64,000 nt of DNA from Stratiolaelaps scimitus (GCA_019614645.1 JABWDB010000008.1:9300001-9364000); one strand, 5' to 3'; numbered from the stretch's first letter, positions 12,101-24,918 are shown. Numbers and translations are program-made. Notes: generated by a model not told the origin, from the sequence alone.

Positions 12101-14670
12101 AATTCATAGGTTTATTTGAATAAATAATCTGTAGCACGTTCTAAAGGATCGACTACCTAGGCAGTGGCAAAGGATCATCGCAGTTATTAAGTGATAAGAC
12201 ATCAATTAATTACAGTGTTTGATTGGCCGAATTAACAAATACGGTTATGTTTGTCGGCGTCGTTACGGACAACAACGGATCAGTTCACTAGGTGTGATGG
12301 TCATGCTGTATCCTGCTTGCCTTACGACGCTATTCTATTATGGATTCGGCGAGACCTGGGTGGCTCGGGACCAACGGATTACTGGCGAAGCTCCAATCGA
12401 TAACGCCGGTACAAGGTATGGATGAGATTGGTGGAACGAATTGTTGAAAGTAAGAGTACTCTATACAAATCTGTGGGACACGAAGAATTGCATAATGAAA
12501 TGGCTTTCAAGGCGATGTAGTTTTTTTTTGTTTCGAATAGCAACTGATAATATCATAGCAACAGGTTGCTTGTCGTGGCCAGAACGCACGACCTATCTGC
12601 AATTTGTGTTTTATTTTTGAAAAAATTGGCAACACACATTTTCTAGTCGCGTAGTCTAATCATACTGCCCACGTCCGCAGTTCGTCGTGTCGCAATAAGC
12701 AACCTCTAACGGGCAATGTATCACTGTCGATTTCGTCAATCGATGTCAGAGTTGCAGTTCCGTTCAATAAACCCCTCTTTTTGCATTGCATTCTCCCTGC
12801 ACGAACGCTGCCAACCACCGATTCAACAACAGCCTAGCGGAACGTCTCACAGCGATCTCACTCGTTATACCCGCTCTGTGCTTCTCGTACCAGTCGCACG
12901 AAGTTGTGGTGTCAGTGTACGCTCGTTTTCGTCATCGAAACATTAGGCAGGTGTCTATCGCTGCAGCTTTCTGCATGATTGTTCTTCTGCTCGTCTACTC
13001 GCTGACCGGCGTCTTTGGCTATCTGGCGTTCGGCGACGAAGTTCGCGATGACGTCATGTTAAATTTTGATGCCTCGTCACCTGTCGTCCTCATTGGTAAG
13101 ATGGCTGGTAATTGATTTGATCCAATCGGTGCTGTAATCGTATGACACGGCGAGATGGAAATTCGATTTTATTTTCGGTGTTACTACGTAGTGTTGCATG
13201 TGTCTGCTCGAACGCTGCCGGCCCCCAAACGCCAATCGATTTTTGGGCTAATTAGTCGGCCGTGTTTTCAGCTAGCTGAGCACAGGTGCAGTTGGTAAAC
13301 TTTCAGATTTATATGTTTGCTTCAGTGTAGGCCTATGACCGACGTTGACATTATTCATTCGTTGGAACCGTCGATGTTTTGAATGAGCTAGCACAGCTAA
13401 TTATAGCTGATTTACAACGATCGAAGCGCCTGCAGGGTCAAAGTTAAACCGTTTAAGGCTCAGGTGGCCGACACCCGAGGTCAGGCTGCAATCGAGTGTG
13501 GTCGCCGAGAATATTCTTCAGATGTTCTATTCATAGACTGCTCTGATCGTCGATCTATATTTAGGGCCGTCGTCTAGATCCCTTGGATCCGTCTCCCTAT
13601 AGAGACTCAACCAAGAGAGCCCTCATAAGCGCTTTACGACATCCGCCAGCAGGCGATCGCACAGACAGTATATGGTGAATCACAAATGATCGTCGCAGGA
13701 TTTCCCCGCTGACACGGGCCTAGGATCCCACTGCGTAATTTCGCAGTCATATTGTACGCACAGGTTCCGCCGATGACCCGCGCGCTCTATGCCGTATCTC
13801 TAACTTACTTCCACATACTCTCCCTCTCCTCGTTAGGTAATGCAAAGTGCAATTTCTTGTTCGGCAATCAATCAATCGTGTCAAGTAGCCGTCTGTGCTT
13901 CACACATGCTACCATTACCCGTAACACGTCGTAACTATGTTGTTGCTGCTACCCGTCGTATTCGCGCCGTTGTGTTTTCCGCAGGGGTATCTATCCTGAT
14001 CATAAAAGCGGTTACCTCCTATCCTCTGATGCTCATCTGTGGTCGCGAGTGTCTAGAAGTTCTCATTCGTGAGCTTAGCACGGATTACTCAAAGAGGGAA
14101 CCATATCTACGGCGGATCATCACCGTGGTGTGGTTTCTGCTGTCACTTCTCTGCACGCTGCTAATATCCGACCTCAGCACCGCCATAGAAATTGTCGGCA
14201 TTTTGTCATTTGCCAATATATTCGTTTTTCCAGGTATGTAAAATGCAATCCCGATCCGGTTGTAGGTACATACACACACACAATAATATGAAATTAATGA
14301 CATAATGTTAAGATAATATTCACATACATGTATTATACAATAATTAATCATTACGGTTATTTACCGCTCTTTTGCTACTTTGAAATCGGCAACGCTTTGT
14401 CCGTGCACTCGAGATCCAAGTTATCAGATAGTTAATCAAATTGAATCAAATGAATGTTTATGCACACGTCCCCCAACAGGGATGTGCCTGTTTCAGGTCG
14501 CCAGACAACACGAGACGTTTGGAGTGCGTCATCCTGTCGCTGGGACCGTAATGGGTGTCACACAAATGATGCTTGGCGTCGTTTTAGCGGCAACCTTCTG
14601 TCTCAACAAATTCGTTTGGCCAAAAGAAGGCAACGAATTCAGCCCAATCTGCATTTCGGCCCAGAGATGA
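9150..14670 (+). CDS. Slc38a7-like: SLC38A7 (SNAT7)-like amino-acid transporter, 7 exons, about 553 aa
   Basis: Multipass transporter of the amino acid/auxin permease family; SNAT7 relatives move glutamine/asparagine across lysosomal or plasma membranes. Exons: 9150-9641, 9989-10187, 10674-10809, 12284-12415, 12833-13095, 13985-14233, 14480-14670, with phases 0,1,2,2,1,1 and GT-AG at every junction. Family landmarks: NAALGVGTLHMPYAF in TM1, STFGVCVAYLVIIGDQYDR, TSYPLMLICGRE and IFVFPGMCLFQ, which match SNAT7 in order and spacing. The acceptor of exon 4 (12283) has a poor pyrimidine tract, so that boundary is the weakest. The start is uncertain: the ATG at 9150 gives about 110 extra N-terminal residues (Ser/Asn/Gln-rich) before TM1 compared with human SNAT7; an ATG at 9382 is a shorter choice. 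Introns hold only simple repeats such as (TTA)n near 10.53 kb. A poly(A) signal may lie at 15516. Confidence 0.88.
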
Positions 14671-16504
14671 TCAATGTGAAGTGGTGAAACACGCGAGCAA
14701 TAGACAGCTTGGTTCCGTCAAGCGAATGAGGCCATGCATTTTGTATAACATCCTATGCTGTACAGTACAATATGGATGGTGCTACCTTCACCATCTAGAC
14801 ATTCACGTCCCTTCACAGATGTAGGCTGAGATGCGTGTTTATATTTATGTAAATTTTGCGCGATTAGCGATAAACTCGTTGGGCGCCGTGTTCGAGCAGT
14901 ACTCAGCAGACAATGTTGCCCATAGCTTCTATAATACGTTCGATCTGCATCTGATTCGGCCGGATTTTCGTTACAACGACGAAATACTAATTATATTGTT
15001 ATTATTATTACTGTTATTATTATTATCATTATTATTATTATTCGTTAATAACGATCTGTTCGGTTGGTCTTAGAAGCCCGGGCAACCTGTCCCTATCTGC
15101 TCATTGTCAAGGTGCCATTGGTGTAAACCATCACGGAAGCGCGCACTATTTACGGCTAGAGCCTCATGTAACACAATTAGTTAGTGAAAAAATCTCCCCG
15201 TTGCTTCAGGTAATGGTGTAGATTTTTAGGTATTTGACAGCGCTGATGCAGGTTCCATCGGCCGATACCCAACGATTTCTCCTCGTACCGATGCCACCTT
15301 GCAGCACTGTTCTATGGCTCCAGATTTCGACTGAGCTTTCGAAGAACAGCTTCTTGCGCGTGCAGCAGATGAAACATAATTGTCGTTACATAATCATAAT
15401 TGCTGCTGGCAACGACATCATCGACGATGTACAAATGCTCTACCGTGATCCGCCTGTGTAAAGTCCTTGCATAATTATTATACCATATATAATACTTAAT
15501 AATAATATGAATGAAAATAAATGAGGTCCATGAGCCTAGAACGTAATAAAATGGTCTATTGTTGTAGGAAAGAGCGTTGATTTCAAACCGTTGATATTTC
15601 TCATGAAGAGATTATCTACATCCACTGAAGGCTGTTGAAGGTTTTCACAGGAAACGCGCTATGATTGTTATGTGTCGTATTATTGGCCAAAGAACTGTGA
15701 GAGACTACGATGAGCCTGGCGAGACACTCCGGCCATCGTGCCTAGCTCATTTAATGGGGCCAAAGCCATCTCGTGAAATGGATACGTCATCATCTATCAA
15801 CGGATCGACAAAAAACACAAACGATGTCATAAAAAAACAAAGTTCGTCGAAACGAATTTCTCTTCACGACGAGCGATGACAATTGCGGTGTCCATATCAA
15901 ATCAAACAAAATGGAAGCAGAAGCAGGAATCAAACAAGCAATATACAACGCATGTATATTTTGTGTGACACTTCAGCACCACCGACGGCGCAGCAACTCG
16001 GTGGTCTTGACCGAATCGGTCTCTGTCAGCTTTGAGTGAACATGTCAGGTTGTTATGAGTACATAGCAATGCTGCTAATGCATAGATCTGGTAATACAAC
16101 AACAAATATGCGCATAATCATCTGTAGATTATGACGAAAATTTATTCATAATATTGAATTGCATTAGGGTATAGACTGGCCACCATAGTATACGAGTACA
16201 GGCATTTGTACGCTCGCTTCGGATACTTGCCCCGTATAAACGGTTCATATTCTACATACGTAGGTAGGTCATAGAAAAGTGATTCAGTTCGACTCGTTTA
16301 AGAAGATCCCGGCCACACACTCGCCCACAGACCAGGTTGAGTGCGAGTAGATTCTGAGGGCAGACCACCGTCGTCCAGTTCGGCCGGCTGAACGCAGAGT
16401 GTAGCAGTGGTAGGCATGGGAAGCATGGCAGCTCGTGGCAACATGGTATGCCATCCCTCGAACCAAATGCGGCATCTCCTTCAAGTTGCTCTGTAAGGGT
16501 CTGC
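14671..16504. other. Downstream flank, small unassigned frames
   Basis: Contains a (TTA)n tract at about 14999-15045 and an AATAAA at 15516-15521 that could end the transporter transcript. An ATG frame at 15661-15879 (72 aa, Ser/Lys-rich) is preceded by a possible acceptor TTTTCACAG ending at 15651. It could be a terminal exon, but no partner exon was found, so I do not call it a gene. Confidence 0.35.
15516..15521 (+). terminator. Candidate poly(A) signal AATAAA
   Basis: First good AATAAA downstream of the SLC38A7-like stop, about 850 bases away, followed by GT/T-rich DNA. Assignment to that gene is inference. Confidence 0.35.
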
Positions 16505-17479
16505 TCACACGGTAGGATCGTGCTCAACAGCAATTTGCTGCGGGACGACAAGCTCAACGTCTCGACCTTCACCAGAGCACACGACTACGCTTGGGCAAGC
16601 CTTCGGCAATAGCTCTTTTGAGATAGTTCGATCGTCTCTGCCTTCTTCAAGAGCTGCTATGGCGTTTGGCGGTAACGTCCTGTGAAACGTATCCTTGAAA
16701 TTTGGGCCTGCTTGTCGCTGTTGCTCGAACATCACGTTATCTTGGTTGAGGCCACCTGTCAAAAACAAGTCAACAAACCATAACACAAAAGTTCCTGCCG
16801 ACATTAGTATCAATCTTGATAGTGGGGTCTTGTCAACTCACTGCTAAACTAGCCGGAAACTATTCGGCGCGCACCTCTATTCGGCAACGCCTGATGGTTG
16901 TGTTACCCGAGAAGGTGTTACAGGTTCACTATCTGCGGCAACTATAACCATATCTATATCGATTGCTATTCTCTTTCGAGGTTGATTGGCACAGCCAATT
17001 CTACAGCGTTCGTTCCACCTGGAGTAGTAGATTAGTCCAATCTACTATTCCTGGTGGCATTTTTCAAAGGTGGTAATTTGCACATGTCAAATGCTCCTCT
17101 AGAACCTTATTTAGCAATATTAGCGAGGAATGGGGTAGAGGGAGGAGTCGATACAGCTTCATCCGTGTCGTAGTTAAGGCATTATTTGCGCAGTTGACGG
17201 AGATACTGGCGCTGGGCATGTCTAACCAAAATTACATTACTTCTCTACTAAACGAGTACAGTGTGTCGCACCTTCGTCAACGACTTGAATGGCCTGGTTG
17301 ACCTTCGCAGTCGCTGGGGCCTGCGGGGGCCTTCGATGTTGAGCGTCGCGTTCTTCATCGAGGTGAGCGTACGGCATTCTACTTCCCTTCCAGCGAAAAA
17401 ACATCAATGCTGTCCAATAGCCCAGGCCCAGTGTCACAATGCTGAACAACACCAGGAGTGGCCACGCATCACCTTGCAT
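16505..17479 (-). CDS. Small single-pass membrane protein, 2 exons, 152 aa, unknown
   Basis: Exon 1 runs 17479 to 17272 and exon 2 runs 16755 to 16505 on the minus strand. The donor G|GTGCGA and acceptor TTTTTGACAG match in phase 1 and restore a continuous frame. Residues 7-28 form one strong membrane segment (WPLLVLFSIVTLGLGYW...), followed by a basic stop-transfer FFRWKGSR, so the C-terminal 120 residues are probably cytosolic. That tail is charged, with Pro/Ala and Glu/Arg-rich stretches, and ends in VEHDPTV. A possible acceptor CTATCTAG sits just before the ATG at 17479, so this could instead be the 3' part of a longer type I membrane protein whose upstream exons I did not find. I do not recognise the family. 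Confidence 0.5.
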
Positions 17480-18662
17480 GGTCGCCTAGATAGTGTTGTC
17501 GAAATCGTGATATCGATCCAGCCAAGACGACAAAAACAATATTCGTTAATAAAAATATTCCTTAACAACAATATCCCTTAATATTCGCATTATCATAAAT
17601 TGGCGCTAGTTCGAAAATCATAGCATCGGCAACATCGGAGCCCGACTAGAGAGGAGCATAGGGGTGTACGGCAATTGCAGATTAACGCCAGATCGAAGAT
17701 GCGCTCCAGCTCCTCAAAATGTACATGAGCCGCTCCAGGAAACTCGAGCTAAACATCGGATAGCCGGAAGAATCTCGAGCATTCGTAACCATTGCAGTAA
17801 ACGCGTGCGGATTGCAAAAAAGTGCTCTGCCCTTCCACAGTGCCTACAATGGGCAACGGCATAATTCAGGAACCGCCTGCTCCACCTGTTCAAATTCCTA
17901 CGATTTTCTCTCCAGAAACGAATCGATCTTAGACGATCTATGTGTGCCGGGTATGTGTAGCCTACCCGTGGAACCGGGGCATGGCCTTCAAGGCGTCGGG
18001 AAAAAAACGTGTCTGTCGTCCGAAAAACTCACCCTCGTTAACCAACCGTCTAATGAGCTCCTCTTCACCTGCACTAGATATACTGTGCTGTTTGGATCGA
18101 GGAGTGACATCATGTCCTTTCGAATGTCCGCTAATATACGTACTGCGCTATCACAGTTGTGGGGAATCAAAAAATTGAAAACTTGGAGGAAGCTATATTT
18201 TGTCAGTTCTTTCCTCCCTGTGATTAACTTCATTGTTCATATCGATGGTTCACCGAACCAATTCTTGGACCAGACGCTCAATGGACAACGGTCGCTGCTA
18301 AAGGTAAACTTGGTGAAGATCTTTCTTCTAACGCCACGCGGCAAGCTCGTCCTGTCCCGGGTCGTATGGGACCTCGATTAGGAATGGCTCAAAATCAGAC
18401 TTCTGTTCGTATCTCGGAGCAGGAGTAAGTTCGTTTAAGCTGACCAGTTATTATATTGGGAATTTTGCCAAGAAAAATGATCTGTCTATTCTGGAAAGCT
18501 AAGTTTTTGTGTAAACAGCGAATTTGAAGGATGGACGGCAGTGCTTGGCAGGTGTACGATAGCGTAGGAAAGTGCAAAGGAGTTGGAAAAATGTAACAAA
18601 TATTTGTAAAGAAGTATGGTGTATATTCAATATCTTGCCAGAAACCAAACGATTAATACTCG

Positions 18663-18663
<1 letters not shown>

Positions 18664-18704
<41 letters not shown>
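18664..18704. repeat. (AT)n microsatellite
   Basis: About 20 uninterrupted AT units. It sits exactly where the 5' (A-box) half of the adjacent SINE copy should be. Confidence 0.95.
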
Positions 18705-18706
<2 letters not shown>

Positions 18707-18826
18707 TCGTCGCAATCGGAGGAGGTTCGATCCCCACCGTTGCACATTTGCATTTCAAGGGGTACGTCTTATGAAGCAATGACAAAACCTGTTGTACCGT
18801 GGACGTTATATCTTGGCTGTGGGTCA
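18705..18826 (+). mobile_element. tRNA-derived SINE copy 1 (3' portion)
   Basis: Has a polymerase III B-box-like GGTTCGATCCC, and a tail matching the reverse complements of the copies at 43.0 and 46.4 kb, including CTTATGAAGC and TTGTACCGTGGAC. The part that would carry the A box is replaced by the (AT)n tract. Confidence 0.7.
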
Positions 18827-19006
18827 GACCGGAAAATTTATTTATATATATATATTAATGACGTTTTCACTGCATCGTGCTTACACATCGATTTAAATGG
18901 GTCGAAGCTCAAGCCGCAAGGGAAAGCCTTCATTAATATTCGGCAAAAAAAATAAATTCAGAAAATTATTCTCTGACGGCTTAGATTTAGTGGATTTCTA
19001 TTTAGT

Positions 19007-19183
19007 ATGGGAGAGATGCGAATTCATCGAAACTATACATACTCGCACGAGTTGCATCCGTTGTTAGCCGTAGCTGATTTCGAAGATGAGCTGCCAGAAG
19101 GAACAGTCAGTGGAGGCGAGTATGTCACGACCTGTCCGAATCGTCACCGCATTTTCACCGATGCTACCCGGATCTCGAGTTGA
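19007..19183 (+). CDS. Possible small exon/ORF, 58 aa, unknown
   Basis: ATG-initiated frame rich in charged residues (begins MGEMRIHRNYTYSHELHP, ends TRISS). It could equally be an internal exon, since a TTCTATTTAG acceptor-like sequence directly precedes it. Amino-acid composition looks protein-like, but there is no family match and no partner exon. Low confidence. Confidence 0.22.
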   Translation: MGEMRIHRNYTYSHELHPLLAVADFEDELPEGTVSGGEYVTTCPNRHRIFTDATRISS

Positions 19184-19365
19184 CGTCGATAACGATCGAT
19201 AATAAGTCATATCAGATATCGAACGAAAGTACTTTACAATAGCCTATCCAAGCCTTAATTAATAATAACACTAAAAGCAGATGGAGATTTCCAAATTTAG
19301 CTGTAATGCAACGTTCAAAATAGCTCACCCATGACTTCCTTGGAACCTAGTGGGTAAGCGCAGTT

Positions 19366-22110
19366 CTACATGTATGCTGCATCGAGTTCGTCTTCACCAA
19401 AACCTGTGATCAATCTCATAATGTTATGGTCGAACTGCAGGATGACTGACACCAGCGTGAGACACACAGCTAGGAAGCGCACGAACGAATTTCCTGATAA
19501 CGTGGATCGACCGGCCACCTGTGCAGGACCCGCATTATGACGAAGCAGTTTATGTGGGAGCTATAAGAATATTTATCCTGCATTAAGTTAAACCACGGAG
19601 GACAACCACGGAGGACAACATTGTGTGTGTGTGTGTATATGTACATGGTTCTCAAACAATTGTTTTATATATATATACCACGTGACTCTCTTTAACTTTC
19701 CCAAAGGGCGAAGTTGTCAGCTCACTTTTCAAAGCATTGTTGTTCACGCTGTCCATACAATTGGACATTAGCTATGATATAGTTTAATATCTCGATATTA
19801 ATTTGCTACAAAGAAATACTGCCACCCCCATCGGTGAATAAAATGTCTGCCGAAAACCAACAGGACTTGATTTTGGCGTACTATCAACTTTGCAAACTGA
19901 TTGACTACGGTTCAAGTTCGCCAGGGGTACAGGTACATCATTCTTGACAGATCATCTGTTTAAACGTGGATATTTGCAGGGCGGGCACAGAACGAACGCA
20001 ATGCTTAGAACGAGACACCAATCATCTTGCCTATTAGCTATCATGGATGTGAGCGACTAGACCTAAGGGGGAGTGGTGGTCAAAATAATGAGTTCATTCT
20101 GGCTACCTGCAGAGCATCCCATCGAGGTTGGAGACGAAAGACTTCAATGAGAGGCTGAAGCTCGGTGCGCGGCCAGGCGGCCTCGCGAACCTGCAGATCC
20201 GCCAGCGACTGTTCATCGAGAAGACGGGTGCCCTGCCTCGCGAATATCGCAAGCTGGACAATATAGCAAGTGTGACCCAACACAAACGTTGCTTGCACAA
20301 GCGAATTCGCCGCCTTAAACAGAACGAAAGAGGTTGCGAAATTTGAACTTAGGCGTCCGTGTGCGCGGCAGTAGCTGAATCAAACTGGAACAATTCAAGT
20401 CTCGTTGAGACCTTTGGGGCGAACATAAATGTATTGCGTGGAGGTGCGTCTTCTTGTCAACGAAGATCAAAATCACGCTGCGAGTGACTAAGGTGTCCGC
20501 TTAAAAACATGTGCACTTATTCGAAGGGTACTGTTACCCATAAATAGCACAAGAAGCTGGTTTTATTTAATAAAGAGTATCCTTGTATCGTGGGTATTGG
20601 ATACCAGCAGTTATGCGCAGAAGGGGCTAAGCGCCGCTTGATCATAAATGCCATTGAACGTAAATATGCGAATGTATCATTTGAATAAAAAAATATACTT
20701 GATTCCGTTCCCCTGTATCGAGTAAACTGGTGGCCATGTTGAATTAGATTGGTTTTCTCGAGAAAGATCCTTTGCCAACGCCCAGTAACACGCACAGATG
20801 CTATCAGGGCAATCAATACCGACATGACGCGGGGTAGGAATATTAATAACAAATACACTGTGAACATGCAGCAAAGGGAGCCGTGAAAAAGATGCTCCCT
20901 GGAATTGATCCCGGACTTGTTAGGGTGGAAACTATGAACCTTAGCCACCAGGCCGGTGAGAAGTGTGCGTGCAATTAATCGAAGTTTCCCATGCCTGTGC
21001 AAAAATAACGAGGATTCTAACGAATTCATCTGCGAAACACGGTCAGCCCCGACTGGCACGTAACACACAAACGAAGTTGAACGTGTTTCCAAATTCTCAA
21101 CAATTCATGTTTTCCCACAACAACAAGGTGTTTTTGGAGATTTGAGGTATATTTTAGACTAGGCGGATTCAAGACGACCAGGGGTCGGCATTTGTTCCAA
21201 CTAAGTTTCTTGAACAGGGGAGCCTTCTTGTGGAGCTTCGCAGGGACAGACAATCCGTTCATTGACGCTGATTCCATTGTGGATTAAACAATAACCGTAA
21301 GTAAAGATGAACAAGACAGAGTTCGTGTCTACACACACCAGCTTGCCAACTAGTGGTAGCGCGCGCGATAAACAGCTTTACCTGCGACAGTATTGACCTG
21401 CCGATAATGTAGATGCCAGTTGAGAGAATCTTCACATGAATCTGAGCTAGCAGCGTTGAGAACAGAGAGTTCATTTTGGCGACATCTTCGCGTAGACTGG
21501 CTTTTGCCTGTATAAGGGAGCGAACCTGACCCGGACTGTCCATCCTAATGTGCTGAAGGCGTTTCGATAATTCGCCAGCCTTATCTAGCAGCTTCGCCGT
21601 ACCCTCTGCATAGACAATAACCACAGCAAGTTGCAGCTTCCACACATAGACGCAGCACAATACGAAGGTCAGCTCTACCGGTCCCATTTCCTGTGCAGCG
21701 CGGACAACAAAATACACATTGATAACTGTATAGGGCAGGTCCAAAATAATGGGATAGAGGACATTCCACCTTCGTAGCCCATCGGCACCAATCAATTTGA
21801 CGATCTGGTCGTGCTTACATACAAGCATGTGCATAATGTTGACGAGATACGCGGCATCGAGGAAGACGTTGACGAATTTCGCTATGTCAATACAGCCCAG
21901 AATAGTCGAGACGGCGGTCAATTCTCTCCAGGTTTTTTCCAAACGCCGCCACTGGTACCAGTGAAATGACAGTGCCCAGAGCACTTGTAAAACGCGTACA
22001 AATCGAGTATTGCACGTATTGCTTGACGTTGACGCATTGGCTGAGCAAAAGGTTGTTGTTTTCTGCGTTTCGAATGACGTTGTTCTGGGCTCATGTTCTG
22101 GCTCAGCCAT
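19366..22110 (-). CDS. Gustatory receptor (7tm_7 family), 3 exons, 362 aa
   Basis: Seven-transmembrane chemosensory receptor of the insect/arthropod GR superfamily, expected in the plasma membrane of sensory neurons as a ligand-gated channel. Exons (minus): 22110-21382, 20313-20107, 19518-19366; both introns are GT-AG and phase 0. Hydrophobic segments appear in order through exon 1 (STILGCIDIAKFVNVFLDAA, LYPIILDLPYTVINVYFVV, ELTFVLCCVYVWKLQLAVVI, KILSTGIYIIGRSIL). Exon 2 adds TFVLGHTCYIVQLAIF and exon 3 adds the final helix FVRFLAVCLTLVSVILQFD, carrying the C-terminal QF signature of the family (usually TYhhhhhQF; the TY position here reads LV). The N-terminus is uncertain: an acceptor-like TTCTCTGCCAG precedes the ATG, so another 5' exon may exist near 22.5-22.8 kb. 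The large first intron (about 1.07 kb) holds only chance frames. Confidence 0.78.
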
Positions 22111-23810
22111 GCTCTGGGATCCGGTCTGGCAGAGAAGCAACTGTGTTTAGCTTCGGTCCCGGCAAATTTCTTGGCACTTGGCATTCAGTCGTTCTCGGTC
22201 AATGTGAGTAGCGATTTGAACAGCAGTTCCAAGTAGGAAAAGAGGTGGAAAAAGAACCCTTTTATGTTGCCTGTTGCCTTTGCGGTAATTTGTTCTAATT
22301 TTCTCCTCTCTTTGCGACAATACCTGTGCTTCTCACTTTTAGTCATAGATCTTCATGTCTAGCAAAAGTCGCTAGACTTCAACACCCATACCACTTTGAC
22401 CAATCGAAGCCTGCTGGTTTGAACGTTACGCCTCGGAGCTCTCGACCACAGGAACGTCAACAGCCGTCATCTCCCGTCATATTCAATTCAGTCTTGAGTT
22501 CGATTAGTGATCGAACAGATCTTTTGTTCATTGCTGTCGCAGATGACAGCTATGCTTGATTACGGTAGCAATAACTGTAATGAAAATGTAGAGAGGGTCA
22601 ATAAGCGATTTTTTTGCTGCAACTGACCCTGCAGCGAATACGGTCAGCCGTTGCTTGCGAACTCGTGTCGATGGACAAGCTCGTGAGAATCCTAGCCACA
22701 AAAGAAGCCAATTCAATCGACTAAAAGTGAATAATTGAAAACCACACAGGTAAATTGCTAAAACCCCACAAAATATTAATGGCCATATATTCATTGGCTT
22801 CCTATAGTAATATTTTCAATTACACACCACGTTGTGCTAATTCCTTGTGCCAAATCTAACTAACACCAATGCATTGGGGTGCAGGGGTGGGGATAGCATT
22901 ATTCATTATGTCGCCACTTCAAATACTTCGTTCGTACAGCTGCCCTCGGTCTGTGATGGGTCTTCAGTGTTGTCTTTGCAGGGTTGCTTCATAAACCTGA
23001 CATGAAATTGCGGAAGAAGAAAGTTCTGCCATCATTGTTACACCTCCGTGTGATAGAACTCGCCTGTGGCGATGCCTACAATACAGGTTGCGCATTTTCT
23101 CTTGATATTTAACATATCGAGAGGCAAATGATTATGCTATCGACTATATATATATATATATGTATATATCGCCTGTCGGATATATCCATTTTGTCAGAGA
23201 AATTATGTGAAAACAATTGAGATTCAAATATATCGTCGGATAGTTTTCTACACTATTATCCTCAAAAGGTCGACCAGCAGCATACTATATTAATTATGTT
23301 TGTATCATTAGTGAGTCCTTGTTCTTTCGTGTATTTCACAGGTTAATTGATTTATAAAATTTGGAAAACGCTTGTACCTCGTGGACGTGTTAATTAATAA
23401 TTGCGAAATTATCAGTTAGTTAGTTAATGTTCGCCCTTCTTGTCGCAGTGTGCTCGGTGCCCGTCCATGGTGCCAGCGTACACGGCCAATACACGGCGTC
23501 GAAAGCGAGATGAACTATTTTAGTGAATCTTTTACTTTCTCCGCTGCGAACCGCAGGGCCCCTCACAGATGTTCCGCGCTCTGTTTGCGATTGCTGTATT
23601 GCTATATCTATGGTTCAAGGCGAAACATCCTTTCCAGCCAAGGTGCGATTGCGTCATGAGCGCAGCATATTGTAGCAAAAGATAACGCTAGTCGAAGGAG
23701 GACGCACGTTGAGGCAATCGGCGAACTTTTGCGAACGGGTGCCGCACATTTGTCATCGCGGATCTTTGCGGAAGGTCTCTTGTGCTCTCGTCAGCCTCGA
23801 AACACTCAGG
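22111..23810. other. Flank between receptor and secreted-protein genes
   Basis: A minus-strand frame at 22794-22528 starts with a hydrophobic stretch (MNIWPLIFCGVLAIYLCGF) and could be a 5' exon of the gustatory receptor; phase could not be tested. A short (AT)n tract lies at about 23147-23168. The rest shows no supported feature. Confidence 0.35.
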
Positions 23811-24366
23811 ATGTTTGTCACATTCGGGATTTTAATCGTTGTTATACAGCTCGTGTCGTATTCGGCTGAGGCGCCCACAGCTGCACAGGCTATTCAGTTT
23901 GCGATCGCTAAAGTGTCGGAGAAATATCCCGGAAAGTCGGTTACTCTGCAAGGTGTAGGCCTCTCGGTAAGCGCCTCTGTTCATCGTCAAATTATAAATC
24001 TTCTCCGTTGTGCGCCGACCAGATCATACACAGACATTTCTTATATTTTTGTGGTACGCACCTTAGAAGCATCGTTAAAGCATATGTAGTTGGTTCGAGC
24101 GCTTGCTCTCATTTAATGCTACACATTTTCACTGATCGTCGAAAAACGTCTCGATACAATAGAGAGAACTTCACAAACACGTTTTTTTTGTTTATGAGTG
24201 AGAGGAATTGCCTTACTTTTGTTCGTGTACGTTGCAGAATCCGTTATCACCGAAATGGAAAATCGATCTGAACGTCGACGGCGAACTATGCACGGTGCAC
24301 ATGATCCAAGATGATGACGACAATTTAGCCATAGACCCCAAGCAAAACAGCACCTGCCTAGCTTGA
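23811..24366 (+). CDS. Small secreted protein A of a tandem pair, 2 exons, 94 aa
   Basis: Exons 23811-23966 and 24238-24366, GT-AG, phase 0. The N-terminus is a signal peptide (MFVTFGILIVVIQLVSYSAEA). The mature protein has a helical start (QFAIAKVSEKYPGKSV), then a strand-rich second half SPKWKIDLNVDGELC. Two Cys remain in the second half, probably one disulfide. The gene 0.9 kb downstream has the same exon layout and aligned motifs (KxxPGKxV; SKW-DI-V-D--C; NSTC/NTTC). Helix followed by strands with C-terminal Cys loosely recalls cystatin-like folds, but the QVVAG motif is absent, so I leave the function open. Confidence 0.72.
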
Positions 24367-24833
24367 ACGCGCAGGTCAGCAACCAACCCGACTATTATAA
24401 TCTATGTAACTACTGTTAACCATTAATAACTAACTGCTATTGAAAAGATGCGTAGGAACAACTCTGTAGCGTAGAGCTATCACACATGCTCGTAGGTACG
24501 ATGTGATCGTTTAACTAAGAATAGGCTGTTAGCGGCAGGACACGTTATGGTCCCATGTTAAAGGAACGCATCCATTTGCGCTGCCTATTCAAATTTGCTA
24601 AGAGTCCATATGGAGAGCTTTCACGTCGAGATCACAAGTCGCAAGGTCGCAAGTCCGATGATCTCATAAGTTGGGGCCATATCGCGTGCAATAATAGCGT
24701 CTCTGGTCGAAGGCCAAACATCCTGTGAAGAAAGGGTGCAACGATTCCACAAGAACGGAAGATCTCGCAGCTGCAACTAGTATTTGCGAGAGAAGAAATG
24801 CTCTCCACGTTAGTGGCCGGTGAGTGCCGTCCA

Positions 24834-24840
24834 TATAAAA
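24834..24840 (+). promoter_or_regulatory. TATA box (TATAAAA) of secreted protein B
   Basis: Exact TATAAAA 79 bases before the ATG at 24919, a fitting distance for a short 5' leader. Confidence 0.65.
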
Positions 24841-24918
24841 GCACAGCTGGTCGTCCGCCGCCTGGCAAACACAGCAGTTTTATGTTTCCTTAAAAAAGCA
24901 CAATCCCAAAAAGCCAGC

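Larger units (their letters stand above)
17480..19006. other. No gene resolved; coding-like patches and repeats
   Basis: A 189-codon open frame at 17812-18381 (+) begins at TTG, not ATG, and has no recognisable domain. Several minus-strand patches look coding (for example at about 18439-18333 and 18150-17950), but their splice phases do not agree when chained, so no gene is called. An (AT)n tract lies at 18664-18704 and a SINE copy follows it. Confidence 0.35.

Noticed and set aside
17812..18381. 189-codon open frame on the plus strand
   Set aside because: Starts at TTG, has no domain or signal peptide, and one open frame of this length is expected by chance in 128 kb of six-frame sequence.
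17600..18440. Minus-strand coding-like patches with tidy GTGAGT donors
   Set aside because: When chained, the intron phases and reading frames disagree (for example the exon ending at 18333 is phase 1 but the next patch needs phase 0), so no gene model is supported.
20517..21092. 191-codon minus-strand frame inside the gustatory receptor intron
   Set aside because: No receptor-like helices or splice consistency; the flanking exons join in phase 0 without it.
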